Position numbers and translations under genes: made by a program. From contig JAPOWG010000023.1 in the NCBI GenBank assembly GCA_026707745.1, forward strand, positions 1-64,000: 64,000 nucleotides of DNA, read 5' to 3'. Every line of letters begins with the position of its first letter. The stretch's first letter is position 1. The notes beneath the pieces were generated by a model that had not been told where the DNA came from, ran no database searches, and worked only from the letters and a program-made list of their open reading frames with translations. Below, in pieces: positions 26,669-35,762 of the stretch. The DNA is from Chloroflexota bacterium (lineage in GTDB: Bacteria; Chloroflexota; Anaerolineae; Aggregatilineales; Phototrophicaceae).

Positions 26669-27502
26669 ATGAGCAGCTTTTCAATCGGATGCGCCCTTTG
26701 GACCCTGGGCGCGACGCCCGACGTCCGTACGCTGGCGCGGCAAATGGAGATCGCCGCCGATATCGGCTGTACATCGGTACAGCCCTGGATCGTCAACGTG
26801 GAATACAGTCCCTGTATATTGGACCCCGAGGTGGGCAGCGCGGCGGACCGCCGCGAAATCGTCAAGATTGCCGAGTCGCTCGGCCTGTCATTTAGCGCCT
26901 TTTGCGCGCAGCTGCAAGGCGCGACGACTTATGGCGGCTTGGAGGAAGAAGAAGGTTTGCAGTGGCGGATCGACAAGACCAAGGAAGCCCTGGACACCAC
27001 GGCGGAGCTAGGGGGGAATATCATTACCACACATGCGGGCCTGCTGCCCGAAGACAGTTCCGATCCCGCGTATCAGACCTTGCTGCGCTCGGTCGGCGAG
27101 ATCGCGGAACATAGCGAGAAGGTCGGCGTATACTTCGCTCTCGAGACCGGGCAAGAATCTCCGCAAGCGCTCAGCGACTTCATTGACGAGATCGGCAATC
27201 CCTGGCTGCGCGTGAATTATGACCCTTGCAATCTATTGCGCTTCGGTTCGGAGGCGGGAACTGTTCAAGGCGTTCATATTCTGGGCGACAAAATCATCCA
27301 CACCCATGCCAAAGACTGGAATCCCGAGACGATGCAAGCGACCTGTGGCGAGGGTCTGGTGCCCTGGGATGGTTACATAGGTGCGCTTAGAGAGATCGGA
27401 TATAACGGCGTCCTGGCGATTGAAGACGAGACCGGCAACGAAGATATGGTCGGTTCCATCGGCCGCAGCTACCAGTTCTTGAGGCCTTATCTCGATGATT
27501 AG
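26669..27502 (+). CDS. Sugar phosphate isomerase/epimerase family TIM-barrel protein
   Basis: A 277-residue AP-endonuclease-2-like TIM barrel, as in xylose isomerase-like, tagatose-epimerase and inosose dehydratase proteins. Putative metal ligands are Glu in YFALETGQES, Asp in RVNYDPCNLL, His in IIHTHAKD and Glu in LAIEDETG, the four positions used throughout the family. GTG at 26660 could extend it by three codons, but the ATG at 26669 is the more natural start. It overlaps the following oxidoreductase gene by 8 bases, a pairing typical for inositol or rare-sugar catabolism. The substrate is not identifiable. Confidence 0.88.
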   Translation: MSSFSIGCALWTLGATPDVRTLARQMEIAADIGCTSVQPWIVNVEYSPCILDPEVGSAADRREIVKIAESLGLSFSAFCAQLQGATTYGGLEEEEGLQWRIDKTKEALDTTAELGGNIITTHAGLLPEDSSDPAYQTLLRSVGEIAEHSEKVGVYFALETGQESPQALSDFIDEIGNPWLRVNYDPCNLLRFGSEAGTVQGVHILGDKIIHTHAKDWNPETMQATCGEGLVPWDGYIGALREIGYNGVLAIEDETGNEDMVGSIGRSYQFLRPYLDD

Positions 27503-28544
27503 GGTCGGTATCCTGGGCGCGGGGGGCATAGCCGCGCTCAGTCATTTGCCGGAAATCGCCGCGGTTGACGGCATGCGAGTGACGCACATTTGCGGGCGCA
27601 CAGAACGGCGCTTGCGACTGCTGTGCGATCGCTTTGCGGTTCCGCGCTATTCGACCCATTGGAACGATCTGCTCAACGACGAGGACTTGGACGCGGTCAT
27701 AGTGGCATTGCCGCATCCGCTGCACGCCGAGGCTGGCTTGGCAGTCCTGGAGCGCGGTTTGCACCTTTTCATGCAGAAGCCGCTATGCACAACAATGGCA
27801 GAGGCCGATCAACTCGTTGCCGCCAGCGAGGCTCGGCCTCGGCAGATCGTCTATTGTCGACCGTCCTTTGGGGAGGTCGTATACGAGATACGACGGCAAA
27901 TCGCCGCCGGAGCGATAGGGCTTGTATCAGGCGCGCTGGCGCGTCACAGCCACGGCGGCCCAGAGGTCTATTACGCGGAAGTGGCAGATACCTTTGAAGA
28001 GCCGCGCGCCGAGGACGACTTCTGGTTTTTCGACGCGGATACAGCGGGCGGCGGGGCCCTGATCGACATGGGTGTTTACGCGATCGCAACTTTGGTCGCC
28101 CTGCTTGGCAAAGTCACTGCAGTGACGGCGCGCATGACGACGGTTAGCAAACCAACCGCCCTGGAGGACACCGCCACACTCATCCTGGACTTCGAGAACG
28201 GCGCCCTGGGCACTGCGGAAACCGGCTGGTGCGATCCAGCAAGATCGTCCTTCTTACGCGTGCATGGCACAACTGGAAAGTTGATACAAGACGGTGAATC
28301 GCTCCAATACATACGACCCGGCTCGGCTGACCGAGAGTGGGCTGCGCCAATTGTAGAGACCTTGCCGGCGCCCGGGGTACCCAACCAACATGTGGAATGG
28401 CTGGGGTGCATCGAATCGGGAACTCAGCCCGAATTATCGAATCTGTGGGCGGCGCGCCATGTGACGGAGATCATGTCCGCGGCGGTCGCGTCCAACGCGG
28501 AGGGACGACGAATCAACTTGCAATCGCAGCCCTTTCCGCTTTAG
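27495..28544 (+). CDS. Gfo/Idh/MocA family oxidoreductase
   Basis: A 349-residue NAD(P)-dependent sugar or cyclitol dehydrogenase-like protein. The Rossmann loop is GILGAGGIA (5-13), and the second domain has the family beta-sheet with GGGALIDMGVYAIATLVALLG. The EKP motif that positions the nicotinamide is changed to QKP (Gln94-Lys95-Pro96). The catalytic Lys is kept, while the Glu is not. Translational coupling to the isomerase gene (8-base overlap) suggests the two act on the same sugar or inositol. It ends 22 bases from the convergent glycogen phosphorylase gene. Confidence 0.9.
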   Translation: MIRVGILGAGGIAALSHLPEIAAVDGMRVTHICGRTERRLRLLCDRFAVPRYSTHWNDLLNDEDLDAVIVALPHPLHAEAGLAVLERGLHLFMQKPLCTTMAEADQLVAASEARPRQIVYCRPSFGEVVYEIRRQIAAGAIGLVSGALARHSHGGPEVYYAEVADTFEEPRAEDDFWFFDADTAGGGALIDMGVYAIATLVALLGKVTAVTARMTTVSKPTALEDTATLILDFENGALGTAETGWCDPARSSFLRVHGTTGKLIQDGESLQYIRPGSADREWAAPIVETLPAPGVPNQHVEWLGCIESGTQPELSNLWAARHVTEIMSAAVASNAEGRRINLQSQPFPL

Positions 28545-28566
28545 TGGTCCTTTCCATGCTCCGGGC

Positions 28567-31038
28567 CTAGTCATCGTCCAGTTCAAGCGTTGACGCCCGC
28601 CAGATATCGCGATTGTACTCGGCAATTGTTCGGTCGGAAGAGAAGAAACCGGAACGCGCGGCGTTCAAAATCGACATTGTCGTCCAGCGCTCGCGGTCGG
28701 CAAAGGCCCCCATCGCGGCCTTCTGGCATTCCAGGTAGCTGGCAAAATCGGCGCAAAGCATGTATTCATCGTGATGAAGCAGCGAATCAACGATGGGTCG
28801 AAAGAGTTGTGTATCGCCGCCGGAAAACTGTCCGTTGGCGATCCAGTCAATCGCCATGCGCAGGTCCTCATTTCCTTCGTAGTACCGCCAGGGATGATAG
28901 CCACCTTCTTTGGCCGCATAGACCTCTTCTGTCGTCAGCCCAAACAGGAAGAAGTTTTCCACGCCGACGCGATCCCGTATCTCGATATTCGCTCCATCCA
29001 GAGTTCCGATGGTTAATGCGCCGTTCAGCGCGAACTTCATGTTGCCCGTGCCCGAAGCTTCTTTACCCGCCAGCGAAATCTGTTCAGAGATATCCGCCGC
29101 CGGGTAGATAAGCTGTCCCGCGGTGACGTTGAAGTTCGGGACGAAGACGACGCGCAAAACGTCTGCGGAAACCGGATCTCGGTTGACAACTTCCGCCACT
29201 GAGTTGATTAGTTTGATGATCAACTTTGCCATGTAGTACCCCGGCGCCGCCTTGGCGCCAAAGACAAAGGTGACTGGATCCAGCGCCGTCGCGCTATCGG
29301 TCTTTAGCTTTTGATACAGATGTACAATGTGCAAGGTCTTGAGCAACTGTCTCTTGTATTCGTGCAAACGCTTCACCATGACGTCAAACATGGACTCGGT
29401 ATTGACGCTCAAACCGAGGACGCTTTCGATGTAGTCCGCCAACTGCACTTTGTTCGCCGTTTTCATCGCGCGCCAGGCTTGCCGAAAGGCTGGATCGTCA
29501 ACAAACGCTTCCAATCCGCGCAATTCATCCAGGTCACTCAACCAGCCACCGCCAATTTTTTCCGTGATGAGATCCGCCAAAATGGGATTCGCCAACTGGA
29601 CAAAGCGACGCGGCGTGACGCCGTTGGTCTTGTTGCCGAATTTTTCCGGCATCATTTCCGCAAAATCGGGGAAGACCTTCGTCCGCAAAAGTTCAGACTG
29701 TAGCTCGGCTACGCCGTTGATTGAATAGCTGCCGACGCAAGCCAGGTTTGCCATTCGCACCTGCTTCTCCGGACCCTCTTCAATGATGGACAGATGACTT
29801 ACTCGATCCAGATCGTTGGGGTAGGTCATGCGTACCTCGTCGAGGAATCGATGGTTGATCTCGTAGATGATCTCCAGATGACGAGGCAAAACACGCTCCA
29901 AGAGCCATACGGGCCATTTCTCGAGCGCCTCGGGCAGGAGCGTATGTTGTGTGGCCGCAAAGGTGCGGGTCGTGATATCCCAAGCGCGTTGCCAGGGCAA
30001 TTTGTAGAGGTCGACCATCAGCCGCATCAATTCGGCGATAGCGATCACCGGATGCGAATCGTTGAGATGGATGACAGCCACCGCCGGCAGTTCCTCCCAA
30101 TCCGCGTTTTTGATCATGAATCGTTTGATGATGTTGTTCAGCGAACAGGCAACGAAGAAATACTGTTGTTTGAGTCGTAGCTCTTTGCCTTGCGGCGTGT
30201 TGTCGTTGGGGTAGAGAACTTTTGTAACATTTTCAGAACTGGTCTTCTGCTCCACCGCGCGCGTGTAATCGCCGACATCAAATAGCTGGAGGTCAAATTC
30301 GCGTGTGGCGCGGGCCCCCCAGAGCCGCAACATATTGACGGTCTTGGTCCGGTAACCGGGGACCAGAGTATGATAGGGTTGTCCCATAATGGTCTGCGCC
30401 GGGATCCAGCGTACACAGTAGTTCCCTACGCTGTCGTGGTAGCTCTCGGTATAGCCGCCAAAACCAACTTCAACCATATCATCCGGCTGCGGGAACTCCC
30501 AAGGGTTGCCATAGTAGAGCCATTCATCGGGGCTCTCGACCTGCCAGCCGTCGCGGAAACTTTGCCGGAAGATGCCATATTCATAACGAATTCCGTAGCC
30601 AACGGCCGGTATATTGAGCGTCGCCAGCGAATCCATGAAACAAGCCGACAACCGTCCCAAGCCTCCGTTGCCCAAGCCCGGCTCGATATCCAGGCGGCTC
30701 AAGTCCGCCAGGTCGATGTCATGCTGGCGCATGGTTTCGCGGGCAAAACCGTAGGTGCCGGTGTAGTGCAGATTCTTCTCCAGTTGTTGGCCAATCAAAT
30801 ATTCCGCCGACAGATAATAGACGAACTTGGGATTCTGCCGGAAGTAGGCGTCAACGTTTTTCTGCCAGTTGAACATCATGTAGTCTCGCACGGTATGCGA
30901 CAAAGCCATATACAGATCGTGGCGCGTGGCCGTGTAGATAGCCTGCCCATGCGTGTAATAGAGGTTGTCGGCAAAAGCCTGCGCGAAAGCCTCTTGCGTG
31001 AGTTCAACCGGTGTAATGTTTTCGAAATTGGCGATCAC
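28567..31038 (-). CDS. glgP: Glycogen/starch phosphorylase
   Basis: An 823-residue GT35 enzyme releasing glucose 1-phosphate from glycogen or maltodextrin in the cytoplasm. Landmarks in order: [19 protein letters not shown] near 75, [20 protein letters not shown] near 120, [16 protein letters not shown] in the middle, [11 protein letters not shown], and the pyridoxal-phosphate site [12 protein letters not shown] with Lys668. The length fits the bacterial enzyme. It stands alone, divergent from the sulfatase at 31247, with no glycogen synthase or branching enzyme nearby. A GGAG-like site is not obvious before the ATG. Confidence 0.95.
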   Translation of the reverse strand: MIANFENITPVELTQEAFAQAFADNLYYTHGQAIYTATRHDLYMALSHTVRDYMMFNWQKNVDAYFRQNPKFVYYLSAEYLIGQQLEKNLHYTGTYGFARETMRQHDIDLADLSRLDIEPGLGNGGLGRLSACFMDSLATLNIPAVGYGIRYEYGIFRQSFRDGWQVESPDEWLYYGNPWEFPQPDDMVEVGFGGYTESYHDSVGNYCVRWIPAQTIMGQPYHTLVPGYRTKTVNMLRLWGARATREFDLQLFDVGDYTRAVEQKTSSENVTKVLYPNDNTPQGKELRLKQQYFFVACSLNNIIKRFMIKNADWEELPAVAVIHLNDSHPVIAIAELMRLMVDLYKLPWQRAWDITTRTFAATQHTLLPEALEKWPVWLLERVLPRHLEIIYEINHRFLDEVRMTYPNDLDRVSHLSIIEEGPEKQVRMANLACVGSYSINGVAELQSELLRTKVFPDFAEMMPEKFGNKTNGVTPRRFVQLANPILADLITEKIGGGWLSDLDELRGLEAFVDDPAFRQAWRAMKTANKVQLADYIESVLGLSVNTESMFDVMVKRLHEYKRQLLKTLHIVHLYQKLKTDSATALDPVTFVFGAKAAPGYYMAKLIIKLINSVAEVVNRDPVSADVLRVVFVPNFNVTAGQLIYPAADISEQISLAGKEASGTGNMKFALNGALTIGTLDGANIEIRDRVGVENFFLFGLTTEEVYAAKEGGYHPWRYYEGNEDLRMAIDWIANGQFSGGDTQLFRPIVDSLLHHDEYMLCADFASYLECQKAAMGAFADRERWTTMSILNAARSGFFSSDRTIAEYNRDIWRASTLELDDD

Positions 31039-31246
31039 AATGATTTGTCCTGTTTTCTATGTATTCATAAGGAGTTGCGAGAGTCCACAGCGCCGGCAAA
31101 ATTCCGTTTCCGTTGATCTATTGTCGCCGCTACATTATTTATATCATATTTGTAATACATGCTTAACAGGATTCACGGGAGGACTTTCGCTTTTCCAAGA
31201 TATACGCGATAAAATTGCGTCTCTCACATCAGACGAGAATGAGTCC

Positions 31247-32662
31247 ATGCGACGACCGAATATCCTCATTTTGTACACGGACCAGCAGCGCTGGGATACC
31301 TTGGGCGCCAACGGCAATTCCGAGATACTGACGCCGAATCTCGACGCGCTTGCCGCCTCCGGCGCGACCTTCACGCATCATTTCGTGCAGAATCCGGTCT
31401 GTATGCCCAGCCGCATAAGCATGTTGTCCGGCCGCTATCCGTCCAGCCTCGGCATCACGCATATGGGTGTTCCGGTGCCGCAGGACTTGATGACCCTGCC
31501 GAGAATAGTGAAACTGTATGGCTATCGTACAGCCAATATCGGAAAGTTGCATTTTCTGCCGCACGCTAACCGCGATCACCGTACCCCGCATCCGGACTAT
31601 GGCTTTGACCATTTGGAAATCTCGGATGAACCAGGCGTCTACGAAGACGCCTATCGCGCCTGGGCGCGGCAACGCGCGCCGGAAGCAATGGGCGCCATCA
31701 GCGCTGGCATCCCACCCGGGACGCGAATCTGGAATCGAACGATGGGCATCAAGGACGAGGTCACGCACCGTGGCGATCCGGAGGGACGTTTTGACTTTGA
31801 GGGCGGCATTCCATTTGGGACCGACGATAGCCTGACGCATAGCGCATTTGTCGCCGAGCAGACCATCGAATACATTCGGCAAGGGGGAAATCAACCATTT
31901 CTGTGCATCGCGGGTTTCTATTCCCCGCACGCGCCCTGGATGGTGCCGCAGAAATACCTCGATCTTTACGATCCCGCGAGCTTGTCAGTACCGGAATTCC
32001 CGCCAGAAATCGACGCGCAGCGACCAGTCGAGCCCGGTGAACAGTTCTCGGACGGGCATTTGCGCCGCGCCAAACAGGGTTATTTCGCCATGATCAGTGA
32101 AGTCGACGACTATGTCGGCAAGATCCTCGACGCATTGGACATGATCGGTCAGCGGGAAAATACGATCATCGTTTTCACATCGGATCATGGAGAGTGGTTA
32201 GGGACACATCTCAAGTTTGGCAAAGGCTACCCAGCCGACGATGCGGTCAGCCGCGTGCCCTTGATCGTGTCCGCGCCACATGGCAAAGCCGGGCAGAGGA
32301 TTGATGGCATCGTCGAAGCGGTGGATATCCTGCCGACGTTGTTGAGCTTGGCCGGCATTCAAGCGCCACCGACATTGCAGGGCGCCAGCCTGGGAGATGT
32401 TGTCATGACCGGCGCGGAAGTCCCCAAGCAGGCGGCAGTGACCGAGGGCGATGGCTGGAAGTGTCTGCGGAATCGGGATTATCGCTATCTGATTCACAGC
32501 GACGGCAGAGAGTGCCTTTGGCATATCGAAAGTGATCCGGGCGAATACGCCGATGTTGTCGACGAGCCGGCGCACCGGTCGGCGCTGGCGCAGTGCCGCC
32601 GTCAACTGCTGGAGCGCCTGCTGCAAATGGAGCGTCCGCTAGCGCGTACCTGGGCTTACTGA
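31247..32662 (+). CDS. Type I sulfatase (arylsulfatase family)
   Basis: A 471-residue sulfatase with no signal peptide. MRRPNILILYTDQQRWDTLG carries metal ligand Asp12, and the formylglycine site is C52-M-P-S-R56. Later metal-site residues lie in FTSDHGEWLGTHLKFGKG. The open frame extends upstream to 30965, but that part overlaps the start of the divergent phosphorylase gene and has no protein-like content, while the ATG at 31247 matches the N terminus of other sulfatases. It is transcribed alone, with an SDR gene converging from the right. It is only distantly similar to the other two sulfatases here, so the three probably have different substrates. Confidence 0.92.
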   Translation: MRRPNILILYTDQQRWDTLGANGNSEILTPNLDALAASGATFTHHFVQNPVCMPSRISMLSGRYPSSLGITHMGVPVPQDLMTLPRIVKLYGYRTANIGKLHFLPHANRDHRTPHPDYGFDHLEISDEPGVYEDAYRAWARQRAPEAMGAISAGIPPGTRIWNRTMGIKDEVTHRGDPEGRFDFEGGIPFGTDDSLTHSAFVAEQTIEYIRQGGNQPFLCIAGFYSPHAPWMVPQKYLDLYDPASLSVPEFPPEIDAQRPVEPGEQFSDGHLRRAKQGYFAMISEVDDYVGKILDALDMIGQRENTIIVFTSDHGEWLGTHLKFGKGYPADDAVSRVPLIVSAPHGKAGQRIDGIVEAVDILPTLLSLAGIQAPPTLQGASLGDVVMTGAEVPKQAAVTEGDGWKCLRNRDYRYLIHSDGRECLWHIESDPGEYADVVDEPAHRSALAQCRRQLLERLLQMERPLARTWAY

Positions 32663-32671
32663 GGCCGGCAT

Positions 32672-33454
32672 TCAGACTTGGCCATCATAAAGCCGTGAGG
32701 TCATACCGCCGTCGATCGTCAGCACGGTTCCCGTAATGTATGACGCATGATCGCTGACGAGAAAAGCCACGCCCTGGCCGACATCTTCCGGGGCGCCCAT
32801 CCGCTCGAGCGGGATGTACTTAAGCCGATGCGCCAAGACTTGATCGAGCTTGTCTCGATCTCTCCAGGCCTCTGTCAATATGGCGCCGGGAGCGATGGCA
32901 TTCACGCGGATACGCGGCGCAAGTTCCGCCGCCAGGCTCTTGGTGAAGCCGACGATGCCCGCTTTTGAAGCTGCGTATGCGCTCAAACCGCCCAGCGTTA
33001 CCGAAGCGTTGACTGACGACATGTTCACGACGGCGGCGTTCTCGCTTTGACGAAGGTGAGGCAGACAGGCTCTTGTCATTAAGAACATGCTCCGTAGATT
33101 CACGCTTTGCAGTTGATCCCATTCTTCCGGGGACATCGTATCAACATCGACAACTCGCGTGATTCCGGCATTGTTGACCAGAATATCGATCTTCTTGCAA
33201 TAACCGATTGCGGCGTCAACCATGGATTTGATGCTGTCTTCTTCGCGTACATCGCATGCGACATACGTAGCTTCAAAACCTACGTCTCGAATCTCTGCGG
33301 CGACGCGCGCGCCGCTTTCAGGATCAAGCTCCGCGATGATCACGCGCGCGCCCTGCGCCGCCAGCACCTTCGCCGTACCGGCGCCGATACCGCTCCCGGC
33401 GCCGCTGACGATCGCAACTCTGTCATTCAGGCGAAAATCTGTGTTGATCTTCAT
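32672..33454 (-). CDS. SDR family NAD(P)-dependent oxidoreductase
   Basis: A 260-residue short-chain dehydrogenase with the nucleotide motif SGAGSGIG (17-24), NNAG near 95, and the catalytic Tyr160-x-x-x-Lys164 in YAASK. The C terminus GTVLTIDGGMTSRLYDG is the classical SDR ending. It overlaps the upstream aldolase-like gene by 4 bases (ATGA), so the pair is translated as a unit. With the divergent acid-sugar dehydratase it could form an oxidative, non-phosphorylative sugar pathway in which the SDR oxidises the free sugar to a lactone. Confidence 0.92.
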   Translation of the reverse strand: MKINTDFRLNDRVAIVSGAGSGIGAGTAKVLAAQGARVIIAELDPESGARVAAEIRDVGFEATYVACDVREEDSIKSMVDAAIGYCKKIDILVNNAGITRVVDVDTMSPEEWDQLQSVNLRSMFLMTRACLPHLRQSENAAVVNMSSVNASVTLGGLSAYAASKAGIVGFTKSLAAELAPRIRVNAIAPGAILTEAWRDRDKLDQVLAHRLKYIPLERMGAPEDVGQGVAFLVSDHASYITGTVLTIDGGMTSRLYDGQV

Positions 33455-34356
33455 AGGAAGGGGTAATCGCTCAGTGCGAATTCGGCAATGCGATCCCAGA
33501 GGGATTCCACAGCCCGGATGTCATCGGCGTTGAGGTTGATCTTCTGTGGGTCGCGGGCGAATGGAGAGCGCAAGACGCCCCGTCGCCACAAGACATATTT
33601 GTGGAAAGAGATGCCGTAGACGGCCGCGTAATTCAGCAGCGGCAGCAGCTGGAAATGTATCTGTTCCGCCCTTTCGTGGTTGCCGGCTTGATACAAATCA
33701 TAGATGTTGACCTGGACATCCATGACGCCGCCGGCTGGCATATTGCCGCAAGCGCCGCGCGTCAGTTCGTCTATCAGGTATGTGCCGTTGGCGCCGCCGA
33801 AGACGCCCTCACAATGCCCCGTGTCCAATTCCAGTATCTGATTGATGTGCTGCAAGATCGGGATGGTTTCCTCTTTGATGTAGGCGATATTCGGCTCGGA
33901 TGCCAAGAGCTTGACAAGTTCGCCGGGCGACAAGGGCGTGCCGATGGGCGCCGGCGCGTTCTGAATCATGAGCGGTCGATCGAATTGAGCCAGCGCGCGA
34001 TAGTAGTCTTTCACGTAGGCTTTGGAGCCTTTTCGCAGATAGGGCGGCATCGCCATCAGCGCAGACGCGCCATTATTGCAGGCGTGGCTGGCGAATTCCA
34101 GCGCGGCCGACAGCGTCAAACCTTGAACGCCGACTACAAGCGGCACCCTGCCGTCAATCGATTTTGCCGCGAATTCGACGACGCTGAAGCGCTCGGCGTC
34201 GCTCAAGGTGAAGAATTCGCTCGCCAAGGCCGGCACGACCAATCCGTGAGCGCCGGCCGCCATACAGTAGTCGATTTGCGTTTGAAAGCTCCTCCAATCG
34301 ATCGCTCCATCATCGTCGAAGGGCGTATGTAGGATTTGAAAGATGCCTGCCAGCAC
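33451..34356 (-). CDS. Dihydrodipicolinate synthase/N-acetylneuraminate lyase family aldolase-like protein
   Basis: A 301-residue class I aldolase-fold protein. The Schiff-base Lys161 in AYIKEE is at the same number as in E. coli DapA. Two other hallmarks are altered: the GTTGE-type loop that binds the keto acid reads PALASE near residue 46, and the catalytic Tyr of the YNxP motif is replaced by Gln132 (IQNAPAP). Lysine biosynthesis is therefore unlikely, and an aldolase or hydrolase acting on a 2-keto-3-deoxy sugar acid or related compound is more plausible from context (SDR overlapping downstream, acid-sugar dehydratase divergent). Confidence 0.82.
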   Translation of the reverse strand: MLAGIFQILHTPFDDDGAIDWRSFQTQIDYCMAAGAHGLVVPALASEFFTLSDAERFSVVEFAAKSIDGRVPLVVGVQGLTLSAALEFASHACNNGASALMAMPPYLRKGSKAYVKDYYRALAQFDRPLMIQNAPAPIGTPLSPGELVKLLASEPNIAYIKEETIPILQHINQILELDTGHCEGVFGGANGTYLIDELTRGACGNMPAGGVMDVQVNIYDLYQAGNHERAEQIHFQLLPLLNYAAVYGISFHKYVLWRRGVLRSPFARDPQKINLNADDIRAVESLWDRIAEFALSDYPFL

Positions 34357-34519
34357 GGTTCACCTCGTTACAAGTTGCAGGTATGGTAAATTTCAACGAC
34401 AGGACTCTCTTGCTGGCACAGTAGGGGAAATTCAACCACCGAGGGCATCGAGAGTATTCTGTCAAGATGATGCCAAGTATATATCATCGGTGTTTACCAC
34501 TCCCCAGATTGCCTATTCA

Positions 34520-34548
34520 TTGCCAAGTTCTGTCCGTTCTCATAAACT
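34520..34548 (+). promoter_or_regulatory. Promoter of the acid-sugar dehydratase gene
   Basis: TTGCCA (34520-34525, five of six), 17-base spacer, TAAACT (34543-34548, four of six). Transcription would begin about 50 bases before the ATG at 34602. Confidence 0.5.
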
Positions 34549-34601
34549 ATACCCTTAGTTTGGGAACACTCCCACTGGATCCGCTTAATAGGGAAAACAG
34601 C

Positions 34602-35756
34602 ATGAGTATATCCAAGGTTGAAGTGATGCCCCTCCGCATCAAGCGAGACGAAGCCTACTTGGGCAGTCTGCCGGACTCCGCGGATCCAGGGGCCTATTTC
34701 TTGCGTCCGCCATACCGCGCGCTTTATTCCGCCTATTTCGAGACGGCTTTTGTCAAATTGACGACCGACGACGGTTTAATCGGCTGGGGCGAAGCCCTGG
34801 CGCCGGTCGCGCCGGAAACGGTGCAGGTGATCGTCGAGCAGTTGCTGGCGCCCGCCCTGGTCGGTCGAGATCCCCTGGATGGCAATGTGCTGTGGAATGT
34901 CATGTACGACTTGATGCGCGAGCGCGGTTACTATGGCGGATTCATGCTTGATGCCATCAGCGCTTGCGATACCGCGCTTTGGGACCTGCGCGGGAAGATT
35001 CTGTCTCAGCCGGTCTATCAACTGCTGGGCGGGGCCTATCGAAACTCCGTGCCCTGTTATGTTTCCGGATTGCCCAAACCAACCGCCGAAGAACGCGTTG
35101 AACTTGCCTTGTCCTTTGTCGATAAAGGTTTTAACGCCTTCAAACTGGCGGCTGGGCATGGACTGCGAGCGGATTCGCATAGCGTCAAGGCATTACGGGA
35201 TGCCTTGGGGGACGAAGCGACGCTGCTGCTGGACGCGCACTGGGTCTACGATCTCGATGACGCGGTTCGCTTGGGCAAGCGCCTCGAAGAACTGGATGCC
35301 GGATTCTTTGAAGCGCCGATCAATCCGGAAGATATTGAGTCTCACGCGCAGCTAGCAAGCGCCATCGCCATCCCCGTCGCCATTGGAGAGACTGAGCGGA
35401 CGCGTTATCAATTCCGTCCCTGGCTGATGCAAAAGGCCGCCGATATTCTTCAGCCCGATGTTGGCAGGGCCGGCATCTCTGAAGTGGTCAAGATCGCGAG
35501 CATGGCGGAAGCCTTCAATGTGAAGATGGCGCCGCACCTCAGCGTAGGACTTGGCATCTGCATTGCCGCGACGATTCATGTCGCGGCCGCGATTCCCAAT
35601 TTGTACATGCTTGAATATCAGCCGCCGGTGTTTGAAGTCGCCAACATGCTTCTGAGCGAGCCGCTAACCTGCGTAGAGGGATGTTATGAATTGCCGCGCG
35701 GCGCGGGACTCGGCGTCGAATTGGACGAGAAGCGCCTGCGAGAGCTACAGGCCTGA
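34602..35756 (+). CDS. Enolase-superfamily acid-sugar dehydratase (galactonate dehydratase-like)
   Basis: A 384-residue mandelate racemase/muconate lactonizing enzyme-fold protein. Metal ligands are Asp211, Glu237 (FFEAP) and Glu263 (GETER). His213, two residues after the first ligand (DAH), and His312 (APHLS) correspond to the base and acid of D-galactonate dehydratase. The second Lys of the KxK motif used by racemases is absent (Lys181-Leu-Ala183), which argues against muconate cycloisomerase or mandelate racemase activity and for dehydration of a sugar acid to a 2-keto-3-deoxy acid. The frame is open back to 34467, but ATG at 34602 begins with the family N terminus. Neighbouring aldolase-like and SDR genes fit the same pathway. 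Confidence 0.88.
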   Translation: MSISKVEVMPLRIKRDEAYLGSLPDSADPGAYFLRPPYRALYSAYFETAFVKLTTDDGLIGWGEALAPVAPETVQVIVEQLLAPALVGRDPLDGNVLWNVMYDLMRERGYYGGFMLDAISACDTALWDLRGKILSQPVYQLLGGAYRNSVPCYVSGLPKPTAEERVELALSFVDKGFNAFKLAAGHGLRADSHSVKALRDALGDEATLLLDAHWVYDLDDAVRLGKRLEELDAGFFEAPINPEDIESHAQLASAIAIPVAIGETERTRYQFRPWLMQKAADILQPDVGRAGISEVVKIASMAEAFNVKMAPHLSVGLGICIAATIHVAAAIPNLYMLEYQPPVFEVANMLLSEPLTCVEGCYELPRGAGLGVELDEKRLRELQA

Positions 35757-35762
35757 CTTTGC

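Noticed and set aside
30965..31246. N-terminal extension of the second sulfatase
   Set aside because: It would overlap the start of the glycogen phosphorylase gene and has no sulfatase-like content. The ATG at 31247 starts directly with the conserved first strand.
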